Shown: positions 51,556 to 61,210 of the stretch, piece by piece
Layout: each line of letters begins with the position of its first letter
Position numbering within the stretch: the first letter of the stretch is position 1
Assembly (NCBI GenBank): GCA_009924735.1
Contig: RFQZ01000009.1
Span: 1 to 64,000, forward strand
DNA length: 64,000 nucleotides
Direction: 5' to 3'
Source of the DNA: Flavobacteriia bacterium
GTDB taxonomy: Bacteria; Bacteroidota; Bacteroidia; Flavobacteriales_D; Crocinitomicaceae
Made by a program: the position numbers and the translations under genes
The notes under the pieces: generated by a model
The model's input: only the letters and a program-made list of their open reading frames with translations
What the model was told of the DNA's origin: nothing
Databases searched by the model: none

Positions 51556-52818
51556 TTAATTTTCTTTCAAAATGGATTGGTTGCCGTTGATGATACCATA
51601 AACTTGTCCTTTCAGTTCATTGTGGGTAAAAGGGTTTGTTTTGTTGAAGGACAAAAGTTCGTTCGGTTCAACTTTCCATAGCGAGTCCGGATTGTACAAT
51701 GTGATGTCTGCCATTGCTCCTTCAGCGATGGGGTGGAAAGGAATTTCAAAGGTTTCCCTGTTTCGTATGGAAAGCATTTCAACGACCTGGTCTGTATCCA
51801 ATCCTGTGAATGTATTCAAGGCTGAAAACATGGTTTGGAGTTGTGTGGACCCGAAGTTGGCTTGGTCAAATTCAATCTCTTTTTCATCCTCGTGCATCGG
51901 TCGGTGGTCGGATACAATGCCATCAAGGATTCGATTTTCCAGTCCACCAATTAATGCCAAGCGATCCTCTTCACTTCGTAAAACTGGAAGTACTTTGAAC
52001 TGGGTGTCAAAATCCAACACCGCGGTTTCGTTAAAGCAAAGGTTCATAACATTCACGTCGGCAGTGATGTTTACCCCTTCTTTTTTTGCTTGACCAATGA
52101 TTTCAACGGAATCCTTGCAGGAAATTCCTGTAATGTGAATAGGGCAGGAGGTGTATTTTGAAATGGCAATTGCCTTGTTGATTTCAATGGTTTCACCCAT
52201 GGATATGTCTCCTTTGAGTCCAGTGTATACAGAGGCTTCCCCGTCGTTGACAGAGGCGTCATTGGATACGTTTTTAGACCTCGGAAAGAATATGAGTTTA
52301 CCATTAAAATCTTTAATGTAAAGCGAAGCACGGTAAAGCATACCTTCATTCAAAGTTTCCAAATCATCAGAAAACCAGCGGCTTCCTGAATTAAACATGT
52401 CGAACATTTCAGCCAATTCTTTTCCCTCTTGTTTCTTGGTGATGGCGCCAATGGGATGGAGCGTAACTGCGTGACTTTCGGCGTGGCGAATCTTGTATTC
52501 AATCGCAGACTTTTTATCGGCAATGGGAGATTCTGATGAAAGCGCACCAATGTGGGTGAATCCACCCAAGGCTGCAGTGTCAAGTCCGTTGGTCAACGTT
52601 TCACGGTATTCAAACCCAGGGTCGAAAAAATTGGATTTGAAATCCACCCATCCTTGGGAGATGTGTAAATTCGGAAAGGATAAGTTAAGCGCATCTTTTT
52701 CCTCTATGCTCGGTGCTATTTTTTGGATGACCCCATTTTCAATAAATACATCCTGCGTGGTCGCATGAAAAGGCGATTTGGGATCTGTGATTCGAGCAGA
52801 TTTAAGAACAATTTTCAT
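51556..52818 (-). CDS. Dihydroorotase-like protein lacking key metal ligands
   Basis: A 420-residue amidohydrolase-fold protein. Active dihydroorotases have DxHxH after strand 1; here the equivalent is DFKSN (residues 59-63), with both His lost. The later barrel His in SCPIHITG (228) and the Asp in VSDHRPMH (304) remain, but the His expected near residue 257 is replaced (VNVMNL). It is probably not an active dihydroorotase, or it uses an unusual site. It could serve as a structural partner of aspartate transcarbamoylase, as inactive homologues do elsewhere. Similar proteins beside BatA genes are, from memory, common in Flavobacteriales. ATG 52818 overlaps the BatA gene stop by one base; the upstream TTG at 52827 is not needed. 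Confidence 0.8.
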   Translation of the reverse strand: MKIVLKSARITDPKSPFHATTQDVFIENGVIQKIAPSIEEKDALNLSFPNLHISQGWVDFKSNFFDPGFEYRETLTNGLDTAALGGFTHIGALSSESPIADKKSAIEYKIRHAESHAVTLHPIGAITKKQEGKELAEMFDMFNSGSRWFSDDLETLNEGMLYRASLYIKDFNGKLIFFPRSKNVSNDASVNDGEASVYTGLKGDISMGETIEINKAIAISKYTSCPIHITGISCKDSVEIIGQAKKEGVNITADVNVMNLCFNETAVLDFDTQFKVLPVLRSEEDRLALIGGLENRILDGIVSDHRPMHEDEKEIEFDQANFGSTQLQTMFSALNTFTGLDTDQVVEMLSIRNRETFEIPFHPIAEGAMADITLYNPDSLWKVEPNELLSFNKTNPFTHNELKGQVYGIINGNQSILKEN

Positions 52819-54869
52819 TATTTCCAAAATTTAAGGATGGCCATTTCTGTCAACAAAAACAACACGGAAAGCCATACAAATATACGCCAATAGGTGCTTG
52901 GTTTGTCAAGGGTGACCTCCATGGCACTGGGACCATTTTTTAAGGTGCTGAAGGACATGTTTTTCACGCCTTTTTTCTCAAGCATGCTTTCAATTTCTTC
53001 TTGGGTAAAAGTTTGCATGTCCGACTCCAGTCGATTTAAGTTGAGGGCTATTTTGGCAAAAGGATTTTCGTCTTTCAATGCGTAAATTCCTTCTTTCAGA
53101 ATTTCATTTGCGATTGGATTGTTGAGTTGGATTTGGGTGATGCCATTGTCTTGAACCTGTCTGGGAATGAATGCGGATTTGTTTTGATCCAATAAGGTTA
53201 TAGGTAAATCATCGGTTGCCATGCTTTCGATGCTAAAGCCAGCGGATTTCCCGATGGTGAAATAAAGGGGGAGGGCTTTAAGGCTCAACTCAGCGCTGCG
53301 AAGCAATATGGATGGAAAAATCGCATTGTCAGTGATGGAACCAAATTCAGGTTGTAAGGGAGTGGTTAACATGAAGAAATTTCCTTTATCCTTTGTTTGT
53401 AAAAACAAAGGGAGGTTGTTGCGCATTTTGAGAAGAACTTTAGCCTCTGATTGCTTGATGTTTCGAATGGAATAGGCTTTTTTGATGAGAGGGAGGTTTA
53501 GGTTTTTTCTTTCGTTTTCAAACATTCCTTTGAAGAAAATGCTCTTGTAGTCTATGTCTGCCACTTGATTTCCATTGGAAGTAAACGTTTGCAGGTTTGG
53601 CAATCCAAATTGTGATAGAAATGTTTTGTAATCTGATGGGTTAATTTGATTTCCAGGAATTAAAAACACACTGCCACCATTCTTGTAAAATTGATGAATC
53701 ATTTCGCCAAAGCCACTCGGGAGTTTATTTAGCCCATTCAAGACAAGCAAGTCAACTTGTCGAAGGTCTCTTTGGTTGCATTGAAATTGATTGAGCTCTT
53801 TGTATTTATAGAATCCTTCGACATCGTATACTTTTCCTATTTTTTCGACTGCATTTTCTCCATTTACAACGAGGATGTTTCCAAAGCTGGAAATTTGATT
53901 TACAAAATAGAAGTCATCATCCCAAAGTACGTTTCTGTCTGAGATGGAAATTTTCCCTTCAATGTAGCCATTGTTGTTTGGTGTGAAATAGATGCTTCCA
54001 ATGGCATTTGAATGGGCGAGAATGTCCAAGTTTGCCATGCGTTTTTGGTTTCCGAAAGTCACATTGATGTTGCAATCTTTGCTGTCCTCATCGCCTTCAT
54101 TTACAGCCCGGTAAAAGATTTGACACTGTTGACCAGCACGGTGAACGGGACTTTCCATCCATACGGAATCAATGTAAAGGTTGTCTTGTTTTTGGGGCAC
54201 GCATTGAATCAGGTGGTATTTTGAGGGATGGGATGGGTTTAATTCATTTACAAGTGTTGTAGATTGTTGAAAATCGGATAAAATCACCTTGTCAATGCTT
54301 CCAATGCGCATTTCTTCAGCGTGGTATTGGTCGAGAAATTCATCTTGCCAGTTGAGAACTTCTCCCAATTTTCGAGGGGATCTGTTGTAATCAATTTTAT
54401 CTAAGTATTGAAAGGCGGTGGCTTTGGTGTGTAGGATTCTTTCTTCTCCGGACAAGGCATTCGTAAAAATTAGAAATCGGGTGTTTGAATTGCTTTGTTC
54501 TACAATGTTTTTGGCATATTCCCGGATTTCTGACAGCAATTCCCCTTCGGTTCCTTTTGCGCTCATTGAGTATGAGTTGTCAAGGTAAATGGATACGACT
54601 GGAATTCCTTGTGTAGATGTTTGTTGGGTGTCGTTAACGTAAGGTTGTGCAAAGGCGAATACAATGCAAGCGAAGGCAAGGATTCTGGTGGCGAGGATAA
54701 GCCAACGTTTGATTTTTTTTACCGATTTTTTTTTCTCATCTAATTGGAGGATAAACTTTAAGGAAGGGAAATAAAGCTTTTTATACCTCCTAAAATGAAA
54801 CAAGTGGATAATGATGGGTATGCCTATTAAACTGAGGAACCATAAGTAGCTTGGGTGGACAAAAGACAT
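52818..54869 (-). CDS. BatA-domain membrane protein
   Basis: A 683-residue protein. Two N-terminal membrane helices frame the BatA motif (FVHPSYLWFLSLIGIPIIIHLFHFRRYK split between them). A von Willebrand A-like part follows (VSIYLDNSYSM, near residue 95), then a long periplasmic region, and a last membrane helix at the C-terminus (WLSVLFLLTEMAILKF). Relatives sit in Bat operons linked to stress tolerance; the role of this stand-alone form beside a dihydroorotase-like gene is not known. A TATTTTTG -7 element lies four bases before the ATG. Confidence 0.85.
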   Translation of the reverse strand: MSFVHPSYLWFLSLIGIPIIIHLFHFRRYKKLYFPSLKFILQLDEKKKSVKKIKRWLILATRILAFACIVFAFAQPYVNDTQQTSTQGIPVVSIYLDNSYSMSAKGTEGELLSEIREYAKNIVEQSNSNTRFLIFTNALSGEERILHTKATAFQYLDKIDYNRSPRKLGEVLNWQDEFLDQYHAEEMRIGSIDKVILSDFQQSTTLVNELNPSHPSKYHLIQCVPQKQDNLYIDSVWMESPVHRAGQQCQIFYRAVNEGDEDSKDCNINVTFGNQKRMANLDILAHSNAIGSIYFTPNNNGYIEGKISISDRNVLWDDDFYFVNQISSFGNILVVNGENAVEKIGKVYDVEGFYKYKELNQFQCNQRDLRQVDLLVLNGLNKLPSGFGEMIHQFYKNGGSVFLIPGNQINPSDYKTFLSQFGLPNLQTFTSNGNQVADIDYKSIFFKGMFENERKNLNLPLIKKAYSIRNIKQSEAKVLLKMRNNLPLFLQTKDKGNFFMLTTPLQPEFGSITDNAIFPSILLRSAELSLKALPLYFTIGKSAGFSIESMATDDLPITLLDQNKSAFIPRQVQDNGITQIQLNNPIANEILKEGIYALKDENPFAKIALNLNRLESDMQTFTQEEIESMLEKKGVKNMSFSTLKNGPSAMEVTLDKPSTYWRIFVWLSVLFLLTEMAILKFWK

Positions 54870-54873
54870 CGTT

Positions 54874-54906
54874 CAAAAATACAAAAATGAAATCGTTTCG
54901 TAACAA
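54874..54906 (-). promoter_or_regulatory. -33/-7 promoter for the BatA gene cluster, probably leaderless
   Basis: On the minus strand TTG (54906-54904) is followed after 22 bases by TATTTTTG (54881-54874). The box ends four bases before the ATG at 54869, so the transcript probably starts at the start codon. It would drive BatA, the dihydroorotase-like gene and the methyltransferase. Confidence 0.5.
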
Positions 54907-54922
54907 CTAATTTATGCGAAAT

Positions 54923-54950
54923 AAAAAACCCTGATGCAATGACCAGGGTT
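54923..54950 (-). terminator. Rho-independent terminator after the TPR protein gene
   Basis: Read on the minus strand, AACCCTG (54950-54944) and CAGGGTT (54933-54927) form a seven-base-pair stem around a ten-base loop, followed by a run of T. It lies 9 bases after the TPR gene stop and before the BatA promoter, separating the gyrA-TPR unit from the next one. Confidence 0.7.
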
Positions 54951-54958
54951 GAATTTGA

Positions 54959-56086
54959 TTATTTTAAGGCTTCCCACTGTTTTTTGAGGGCTGCCGATTT
55001 CACTTCGTCCTCAAGCAAGTAGTAGGTTTTCCATGCTACTTCGAGTGCCATTTTATCTTCAGGGAATCTTTTGATAAAAGGGTCGAGTTTTGTTGTGATG
55101 CGGATTAGGATGTCTTTTGACATTTTATACAAAACATCAATCTTAGGGTCATTCATTTTTAGATCGCTAGCCTCGTTTGAAACATCACGAGACCAGTTAA
55201 ACATAAACGTACCGTATTGATTGATTGCGTCCGAATTGTTTGTGTCAAGTTTGATTGCGCGAAGGTACGCTTCTTCAGCTCTTGTGTATTGTTTCATGTC
55301 ATGTAATGAATTTCCAAGTACAAGGTAGATTTGAAGGTTTGTAGAATCAAGGTTGATGGCATCCGTTAGGTATTTTTCCAAATTGGCATTGTCTTTTTTC
55401 TGAATGTTCAGATTGATCATTGGAATGATGATGTCAATGTTTTTCGGGATGGTTTGAAATACTTCATTTCCTAAGACTGTAGCAGCTTCGTACTCCTTCA
55501 TTTTCATCAATGTGTCCATAGCTCTATAAAAGCTGAGGGTTGTATTTGATGCATATTCAGGAATCGTCAATGAAGCGTATTTGGCAATGCTATAAGCCTC
55601 CATAAAGGTTTTTGTAGCATCGACAAATTGTTTTTTGTTGAATTCGTCGTTTCCTCTTTCTGAGACTACGATCGCACTGTTATTGAAAAAATCAATCAAA
55701 CCTTTCTTTTCTTTCGCTTTTGGATTGTTCATAACGGCTTGCGTGCTTTCAATCACTTTGGATTCGTACTCCATCATGGTTTTAGCTTCAGGAACGCTTT
55801 TGTTGATTTTAGCTTCAATTCGATTTATTTCCATTAAAGAATAATAAATCTTAGCCCTGATGTCATGCATGTTAGATTTAGTGGCTGTTTCTGTGTTTAC
55901 AGCGGCCAAATCAATGTATGCTTTTGCTTCATTAAGAATCTTTTTTGAAGGTTCCAATCCATCTGCAAGGTTGAGTTTTTTGAACTTCAAAATGGCATCG
56001 GTGACGTTTGAACCTTGCGCAAAAAAAGCTTGGTTAAAAACCAAAGAGGCCAAAAAGAGAAGGGCAAAAAATTTGAGGTTTTTCAT
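54959..56086 (-). CDS. Secreted or periplasmic TPR-repeat protein
   Basis: A 375-residue helical protein with a signal peptide (KNLKFFALLFLASLVFNQAFFAQ). The C-terminal half holds tetratricopeptide repeats (NLQIYLVLGNSLHDMKQYTR; AEEAYLRAIKLDTNNSDAIN). I use the ATG at 56086; longer starts would run into gyrA and destroy the signal peptide. It follows gyrA by one base, an arrangement common in Bacteroidota, and ends at a clear terminator. TPR proteins scaffold other proteins; the partner is unknown. Confidence 0.8.
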   Translation of the reverse strand: MKNLKFFALLFLASLVFNQAFFAQGSNVTDAILKFKKLNLADGLEPSKKILNEAKAYIDLAAVNTETATKSNMHDIRAKIYYSLMEINRIEAKINKSVPEAKTMMEYESKVIESTQAVMNNPKAKEKKGLIDFFNNSAIVVSERGNDEFNKKQFVDATKTFMEAYSIAKYASLTIPEYASNTTLSFYRAMDTLMKMKEYEAATVLGNEVFQTIPKNIDIIIPMINLNIQKKDNANLEKYLTDAINLDSTNLQIYLVLGNSLHDMKQYTRAEEAYLRAIKLDTNNSDAINQYGTFMFNWSRDVSNEASDLKMNDPKIDVLYKMSKDILIRITTKLDPFIKRFPEDKMALEVAWKTYYLLEDEVKSAALKKQWEALK

Positions 56087-56087
56087 G

Positions 56088-58664
56088 TTATTCATTTTCG
56101 TTGTTTTCAATGTTTTCATCTGTCTCTTCAACATCCGTTCCATCTTCTTCTTCCAAAACAATTCCCGTGTTGTCAGCTTCGATGATTTCTTCATCTTCGG
56201 CGTCTTCGCTTCTTGGAACATGTGCTATGGCTGCAATTTCTGCAGAGCCTTTGAGGTTGATTAATTTCACTCCTTGTGCTGCCCTTCCCATCGTTCGGAT
56301 GGTATCGATGTGCATTCTAATGGTAACCCCGCTTTTGGTGATTATCATTAAATCATCTTCATCAAATACATTCTGAATCGAGAGCAATTTACCCGTTTTA
56401 TCTGTAATATTCAAAGTTTTCACCCCTTTTCCACCGCGGTTTGTGATGCGATAAACAGGTTCTTTGTCCTCCGGATCATTCAAATAGGTGCGTTTTCCAA
56501 ATCCTTTTTCCGACACCACCAAGATGGTTGAGAATACATCCTCTACGCAAATCATTCCAATAACTTCATCGGTTTCAGTAGTTAACGTAACCCCACGTAC
56601 ACCAGAGGCATTTCTTCCCATAGGTCTTACATTGGCTTCGTTGAATCGAATGGCTCTTCCTGCTGAAGTTGCCAATACAATCTCGTTCGTTCCATTGGTA
56701 AGTTTTGCTTCGAGTAATTCATCGTTTTCACGGATGGAGATGGCATTGATGCCATTTGTTCTTGGTCGAGAGTACGCTTCCAAGGATGTCTTTTTGATAA
56801 CCCCTTGTTTGGTACACATGATAATGAAGTTGTTGTTGATGTACTCACTGTCTGTCAGGTCTTGCACTTTGACATAGGCTTTAACCTTGTCGTCTTGAGG
56901 AATGTGTATCAAGTTTTGAATGGCTCTTCCTTTTGCAAGTTTGTTCCCTTCAGGAATTTCGTATACACGCATCCAGAAACAACGTCCTTTCTCGGTGAAG
57001 ATCAATAGGTAATTGTGATTGGTAGCTACAAAAAGATGTTCCAAGAAGTCTTTGTCGCGTGTGGTGGATCCTTTAGATCCCATTCCGCCACGGTTTTGAA
57101 CCTTGTATTCTGCTAAATTGGTACGTTTAATATAACCTGCATGCGAAATGGTAATGACTACTTCTTCGTCTGCAATTAAATCCTCCATTCTCATTTCTGA
57201 GGCTGCGTATTCAATTCTAGAGCGACGGGCATCTCCATATTTGTTTCGAATGTCAATCAATTCATCCTTGATGATTTGCATTCTTCGGTCTTCGTTTGCC
57301 AGAATGTCTTTCAAGTCAGTAATCAACAACATTAACTCATCAAATTCTGCACGAAGTTTATCTTGCTCGAGTCCTGTTAACTGACGAAGTCTCATGTCGA
57401 CTATCGCACGTGTTTGAATTTCACTCAACCCAAAACGTTCAGAAAGTCGCTCACGAGCGTGATCTGGACTGTCGGATGCCTTAATGATTTCAATGACTTC
57501 ATCTATGTTATCGGAGGCAATGATCAATCCTTCTAAGATGTGCGCGCGTTCTTCCGCTTTTCGCAATTCAAACTTTGTACGTCGAACCACGACTTCATGT
57601 CTGAAAAGTATGAATTGGTCGATGATTTGACGCAAGTTGAGCATGCGCGGTCTTCCGTCAACCAAACAAATGTTATTAACTGAAAAAGAGGTTTGTAGGG
57701 CAGAAAACTTGTATAATTTATTCAGTACAACGTTCGCAATTGCCTCTCTTTTGATTTCAACCACGATGCGCATTCCGTTTCGGTCGGATTCATCTCTTAA
57801 ATCGGAGATTCCTTCAATCTTTTTGTCGTTTACCAATTCGGCGATTTTCTTAATCATCTCCGCCTTGTTCACTTGGTAAGGAATTTCGGTAATGATGATT
57901 TGTTCGCGACCATTGGCCTCTTCAATCTCCGCTTTTCCACGGATGACAATTCTTCCACGTCCCGTAAGTAAAGCATCACGCACCCCTTCGTATCCGTAAA
58001 TGATACCTCCTGTTGGGAAATCTGGTGCTTTTACATAGGTAATAAGTGTCTCGTCATCGAGTTCTTTGTTCTCAATTACCGCGATGATTCCGTCCACGAC
58101 TTCGGTTAAGTTGTGCGGTGCCATGTTTGTGGCCATACCAACCGCAATACCCGATGCACCGTTGATCAATAGATTCGGTATTTTGGTAGGCATAACACTT
58201 GGCTCCTCCAAACTGTCGTCAAAATTCGGTCTGAAGTCGACGGTTTCTTTGTCCAAATCTTCCAACATCTCCTCGGCAATCTTTTTAAGCCTTGCTTCCG
58301 TGTAACGCATCGCCGCTGGACTGTCTCCATCTACAGAACCGAAGTTTCCTTGTCCGTCTACCAATGGGTAACGCAACGACCACTCTTGGGCCATCCTTAC
58401 CATTGTGTCATATACTGAGCTGTCACCATGTGGGTGGTATTTACCCAAAACTTCCCCCACGATTCTCGCTGATTTCTTGTGTGGACGATTGGAGTATACC
58501 CCTAAATCTTGCATCCCATAAAGTACCCTTCTGTGTACAGGTTTAAAACCATCTCTTACATCTGGCAACGCCCTTGAAACAATTACCGACATCGAATAAT
58601 CGATGTAAGCAGATTTCATTTCATCTTCAATGTTTATTTGAATTATTTTCTCTCCTTCTGCCAT
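56088..58664 (-). CDS. gyrA: DNA gyrase subunit A
   Basis: An 858-residue type II topoisomerase subunit that cuts and rejoins DNA to introduce negative supercoils. The active-site Tyr is in [10 protein letters not shown]. The quinolone-binding region [15 protein letters not shown] keeps the Ser and Asp of sensitive enzymes. The C-terminal domain has a GyrA box ([10 protein letters not shown]), which distinguishes it from ParC. The C-terminal tail is very acidic. A TATCTTTG -7 element (58709-58702) with TTG at 58734-58732 lies upstream; the TPR gene follows by one base. Confidence 0.96.
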   Translation of the reverse strand: MAEGEKIIQINIEDEMKSAYIDYSMSVIVSRALPDVRDGFKPVHRRVLYGMQDLGVYSNRPHKKSARIVGEVLGKYHPHGDSSVYDTMVRMAQEWSLRYPLVDGQGNFGSVDGDSPAAMRYTEARLKKIAEEMLEDLDKETVDFRPNFDDSLEEPSVMPTKIPNLLINGASGIAVGMATNMAPHNLTEVVDGIIAVIENKELDDETLITYVKAPDFPTGGIIYGYEGVRDALLTGRGRIVIRGKAEIEEANGREQIIITEIPYQVNKAEMIKKIAELVNDKKIEGISDLRDESDRNGMRIVVEIKREAIANVVLNKLYKFSALQTSFSVNNICLVDGRPRMLNLRQIIDQFILFRHEVVVRRTKFELRKAEERAHILEGLIIASDNIDEVIEIIKASDSPDHARERLSERFGLSEIQTRAIVDMRLRQLTGLEQDKLRAEFDELMLLITDLKDILANEDRRMQIIKDELIDIRNKYGDARRSRIEYAASEMRMEDLIADEEVVITISHAGYIKRTNLAEYKVQNRGGMGSKGSTTRDKDFLEHLFVATNHNYLLIFTEKGRCFWMRVYEIPEGNKLAKGRAIQNLIHIPQDDKVKAYVKVQDLTDSEYINNNFIIMCTKQGVIKKTSLEAYSRPRTNGINAISIRENDELLEAKLTNGTNEIVLATSAGRAIRFNEANVRPMGRNASGVRGVTLTTETDEVIGMICVEDVFSTILVVSEKGFGKRTYLNDPEDKEPVYRITNRGGKGVKTLNITDKTGKLLSIQNVFDEDDLMIITKSGVTIRMHIDTIRTMGRAAQGVKLINLKGSAEIAAIAHVPRSEDAEDEEIIEADNTGIVLEEEDGTDVEETDENIENNENE

Positions 58665-58701
58665 GTTATTTAATATTCCGTGTTCATTATTTTGTAAAAA
58701 G

Positions 58702-58734
58702 CAAAGATAACCATATCGCTAAGGATAAAATCAA
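58702..58734 (-). promoter_or_regulatory. -33/-7 promoter for gyrA
   Basis: On the minus strand TTG (58734-58732), then 22 bases, then TATCTTTG (58709-58702), which matches TAnnTTTG. The ATG at 58664 follows after 37 bases, leaving a normal leader. Confidence 0.5.
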
Positions 58735-58843
58735 TGTTAAGAATAAATTACTAACAAAAAGAGACTTTTTATGTGGAAAAGTTGGGATTAAAAACCCTTC
58801 GATTTACTTGTTGGCTAAACGTACCGTAAATAAAATTTAACCT

Positions 58844-58851
58844 TATATTTG
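58844..58851 (+). promoter_or_regulatory. -7 promoter element TATATTTG for clpC
   Basis: An exact TAnnTTTG match, 17 bases before the ATG at 58869. I see no TTG at the normal -33 distance and no CIRCE-like inverted repeat in the 204-base gap to gyrA. Confidence 0.45.
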
Positions 58852-58868
58852 TCGATATTTACATTATT

Positions 58869-61134
58869 ATGGAAGCTAAGTTTTCACCACGCGTGAAAGA
58901 TTTGATTCGGATCAGTAGGGAAGAGGCGATTCGTCTTAAGAGTGAATTTGTAGCTCCTGAACATTTGTTGTTGGCTTTGCTCAAATTAAATGAAGGCAAG
59001 GGACATAAATTATTGGTGGAATTCGACATCTCCTTTGAAGTTTTGGAGAAAGAGCTTACCAAGATTTTAAAACAAACGGGGCATCCAACGGGTTTTGTGC
59101 CCACGAGTCTTCCTCTTCTAAAACAAACTGAGAAAATCATTAAACAATCCTTCCTTGAATCGAAACTGTTTAAAGCACAGGTTATTGGTACAGAGCACAT
59201 TTTGCTAACCATTTTAAAACACGAGGATTGTGCGGCTTGTAAAATATTAAACAAGTACGGAATCCTTTATGAGAACACGAAAGATGAATATGAAACCATG
59301 ATAGACGAAAAAAAGACACCTAGGGCAGAATTCCCTGGAAGCAATGATGAGGATGAAACGACTTCCACACCGAGAAAACCGACAGATTCAAAATCCAAAA
59401 CACCTGTGTTGGATAATTTTGGTCGCGATTTAACAAAAATGGCTGAGTTGGGAAGACTTGATCCCATTGTTGGAAGAGAAAAGGAGATTGAGCGCGTAAG
59501 TCAAATCTTATCGAGAAGAAAAAAGAACAATCCCATACTTATTGGTGAACCGGGCGTTGGTAAAAGTGCCATCGCAGAAGGTCTTGCCTTGCGAATCGTT
59601 CAGCGCAAAGTTTCAAGAATCCTATTCGACAAAAGGGTGGTTTCGTTGGACTTGGCTTCGTTGGTCGCGGGTACAAAATACCGTGGTCAATTTGAAGAGC
59701 GTGTAAAAGCAGTCATGCAAGAGTTGGAAAAAAATCCAGACATCATTTTGTTCATCGATGAAATCCATACCATTATTGGCGCGGGAAGTGCCAGTGGATC
59801 GCTCGACGCTTCAAATATGTTTAAGCCAGCGTTGGCAAGAGGAGAGCTTCAAGCAATTGGCGCGACAACCTTAGACGAATACCGTCAATACATTGAGAAG
59901 GATGGCGCATTGGAGCGAAGGTTTCAAAAAGTAATTGTTGAACCAACCTCCATTGAGGAAACCATTCAGATTCTAACGAACATCAAAGAAAAGTATGAAG
60001 ACCACCATTCGGTAACCTACACTCCGGAAGCCATCGCTGCCTGTGTGAAGTTAACCGAACGTTACATTACCGATCGTCATTTGCCAGACAAAGCCATCGA
60101 TGCATTGGACGAAGTGGGATCAAGGGTACACATTACCAACATCAATGTTCCTAAAGAAATTGTAGCGCTTGAAGCGGAAATAGAAAGCATAAAAGCAAAG
60201 AAAAGTGAGGTTATCAAAGCTTCCCAATATGAAAAAGCCGTAGAATACCGCGACGCTGAAAAGAAATTGACTGATGTATTAGAAGAGGAGAAGAAAAAAT
60301 GGGCAGAGGCTTCTAAAAACAACAAAATCACGATTACCGAAGAGGATGTCGCAGAAGTTGTTTCCATGATGAGTGGGATTCCATTGACTAAAGTGAATCA
60401 ATCCGAATCAGGGAGATTGGTAAACATGGCCGATTCGCTGAAAGGAAAAGTAATTGGACAAGATGAGGCCGTCGCAAAAGTCGTTAAGGCGATACAAAGA
60501 AACCGAGCAGGACTTAAAGATCCCAACAAACCCATTGGTTCATTCTTTTTCCTTGGACCCACAGGTGTTGGAAAAACACAATTGGCAAAAGTACTTGCGA
60601 AATATTTGTTTGATTCCGACGACGCTTTGATCCGAATCGACATGTCAGAGTACATGGAGAAATTTAGCATTTCTCGTTTGGTAGGAGCACCTCCAGGGTA
60701 TGTCGGTTATGAAGAAGGCGGGCAATTAACTGAGAAAGTTAGAAGAAAACCATATTCCATCATCTTATTAGATGAAATCGAAAAAGCTCATCCTGATGTA
60801 TTCAATTTGTTATTGCAAGTTTTGGATGACGGACACATGACAGATGGTATTGGAGAAATTGTACATCCGTATCAAGTCACTTGGTTATACTGTTGTATTG
60901 TCCGAAAAAGCCAAGGATTTTATATTAGAGCGGGGATACGATGAGAAGTTTGGTGCACGTCCCTTGAAAAGAGCCATTCAAAAATTCATCGAAGACCCAC
61001 TTGCTGAAGGCATTATCAACTCGGATTTACACGATGGTGATGTAATTGAATTGGATAAAGAAGATGGCAAAGAGGAGCTAACCTTGAATGTAAAGAAGGT
61101 TAAGCCTAAGAAGCCAAGTTCCAAAAAGGATTGA
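58869..61134 (+). pseudogene. clpC: ClpC-type ATP-dependent Clp protease ATPase, broken by an internal deletion and frameshift
   Basis: The first frame (58869 to ~60848, 660 residues) has the N-domain pair, the first ATPase module ([23 protein letters not shown]), the middle UVR-like coiled part, and the second module through Walker A ([12 protein letters not shown]), [14 protein letters not shown] and Walker B ([15 protein letters not shown]), up to DDGHMTDG. In intact ClpC about 85-90 residues follow (sensor 1 and the arginine-finger segment). Here the sequence jumps directly to the end of the second module and the C-domain ([26 protein letters not shown]-like), one frame over, from ~60850 to 61134. 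The first frame ends in a stop at 60944. The lost length must be 3n+2 bases, about 260-280. Either a real inactivating deletion or an assembly error. Confidence 0.85.
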
Positions 61135-61162
61135 TTGCAGTAACTGCAAATGTTAGTATATA

Positions 61163-61190
61163 AAAAAAGGGGTCGTAAGACCCCTTTTTT
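61163..61190. terminator. Bidirectional rho-independent terminator between clpC and the AOS-family gene
   Basis: A run of A, GGGGTC (61169-61174), a four-base loop GTAA, GACCCC (61179-61184) and six T. It works on either strand, so it can end both the clpC transcript and the convergent aminotransferase-like gene. Confidence 0.85.
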
Positions 61191-61210
61191 AATGCTTAAA
61201 AATCCTAAGG

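Noticed and set aside
56087-56221. N-terminal extension of the TPR protein into gyrA
   Set aside because: The extra residues are the gyrA C-terminus read in another frame. ATG 56086 gives a normal signal peptide and a one-base gap.
60844-61134. Separate small 96-residue gene after clpC
   Set aside because: Its sequence is the C-terminal end of ClpC (GARPLKRAIQKFIEDPLAE), so it is a fragment of the broken gene, not an independent one.
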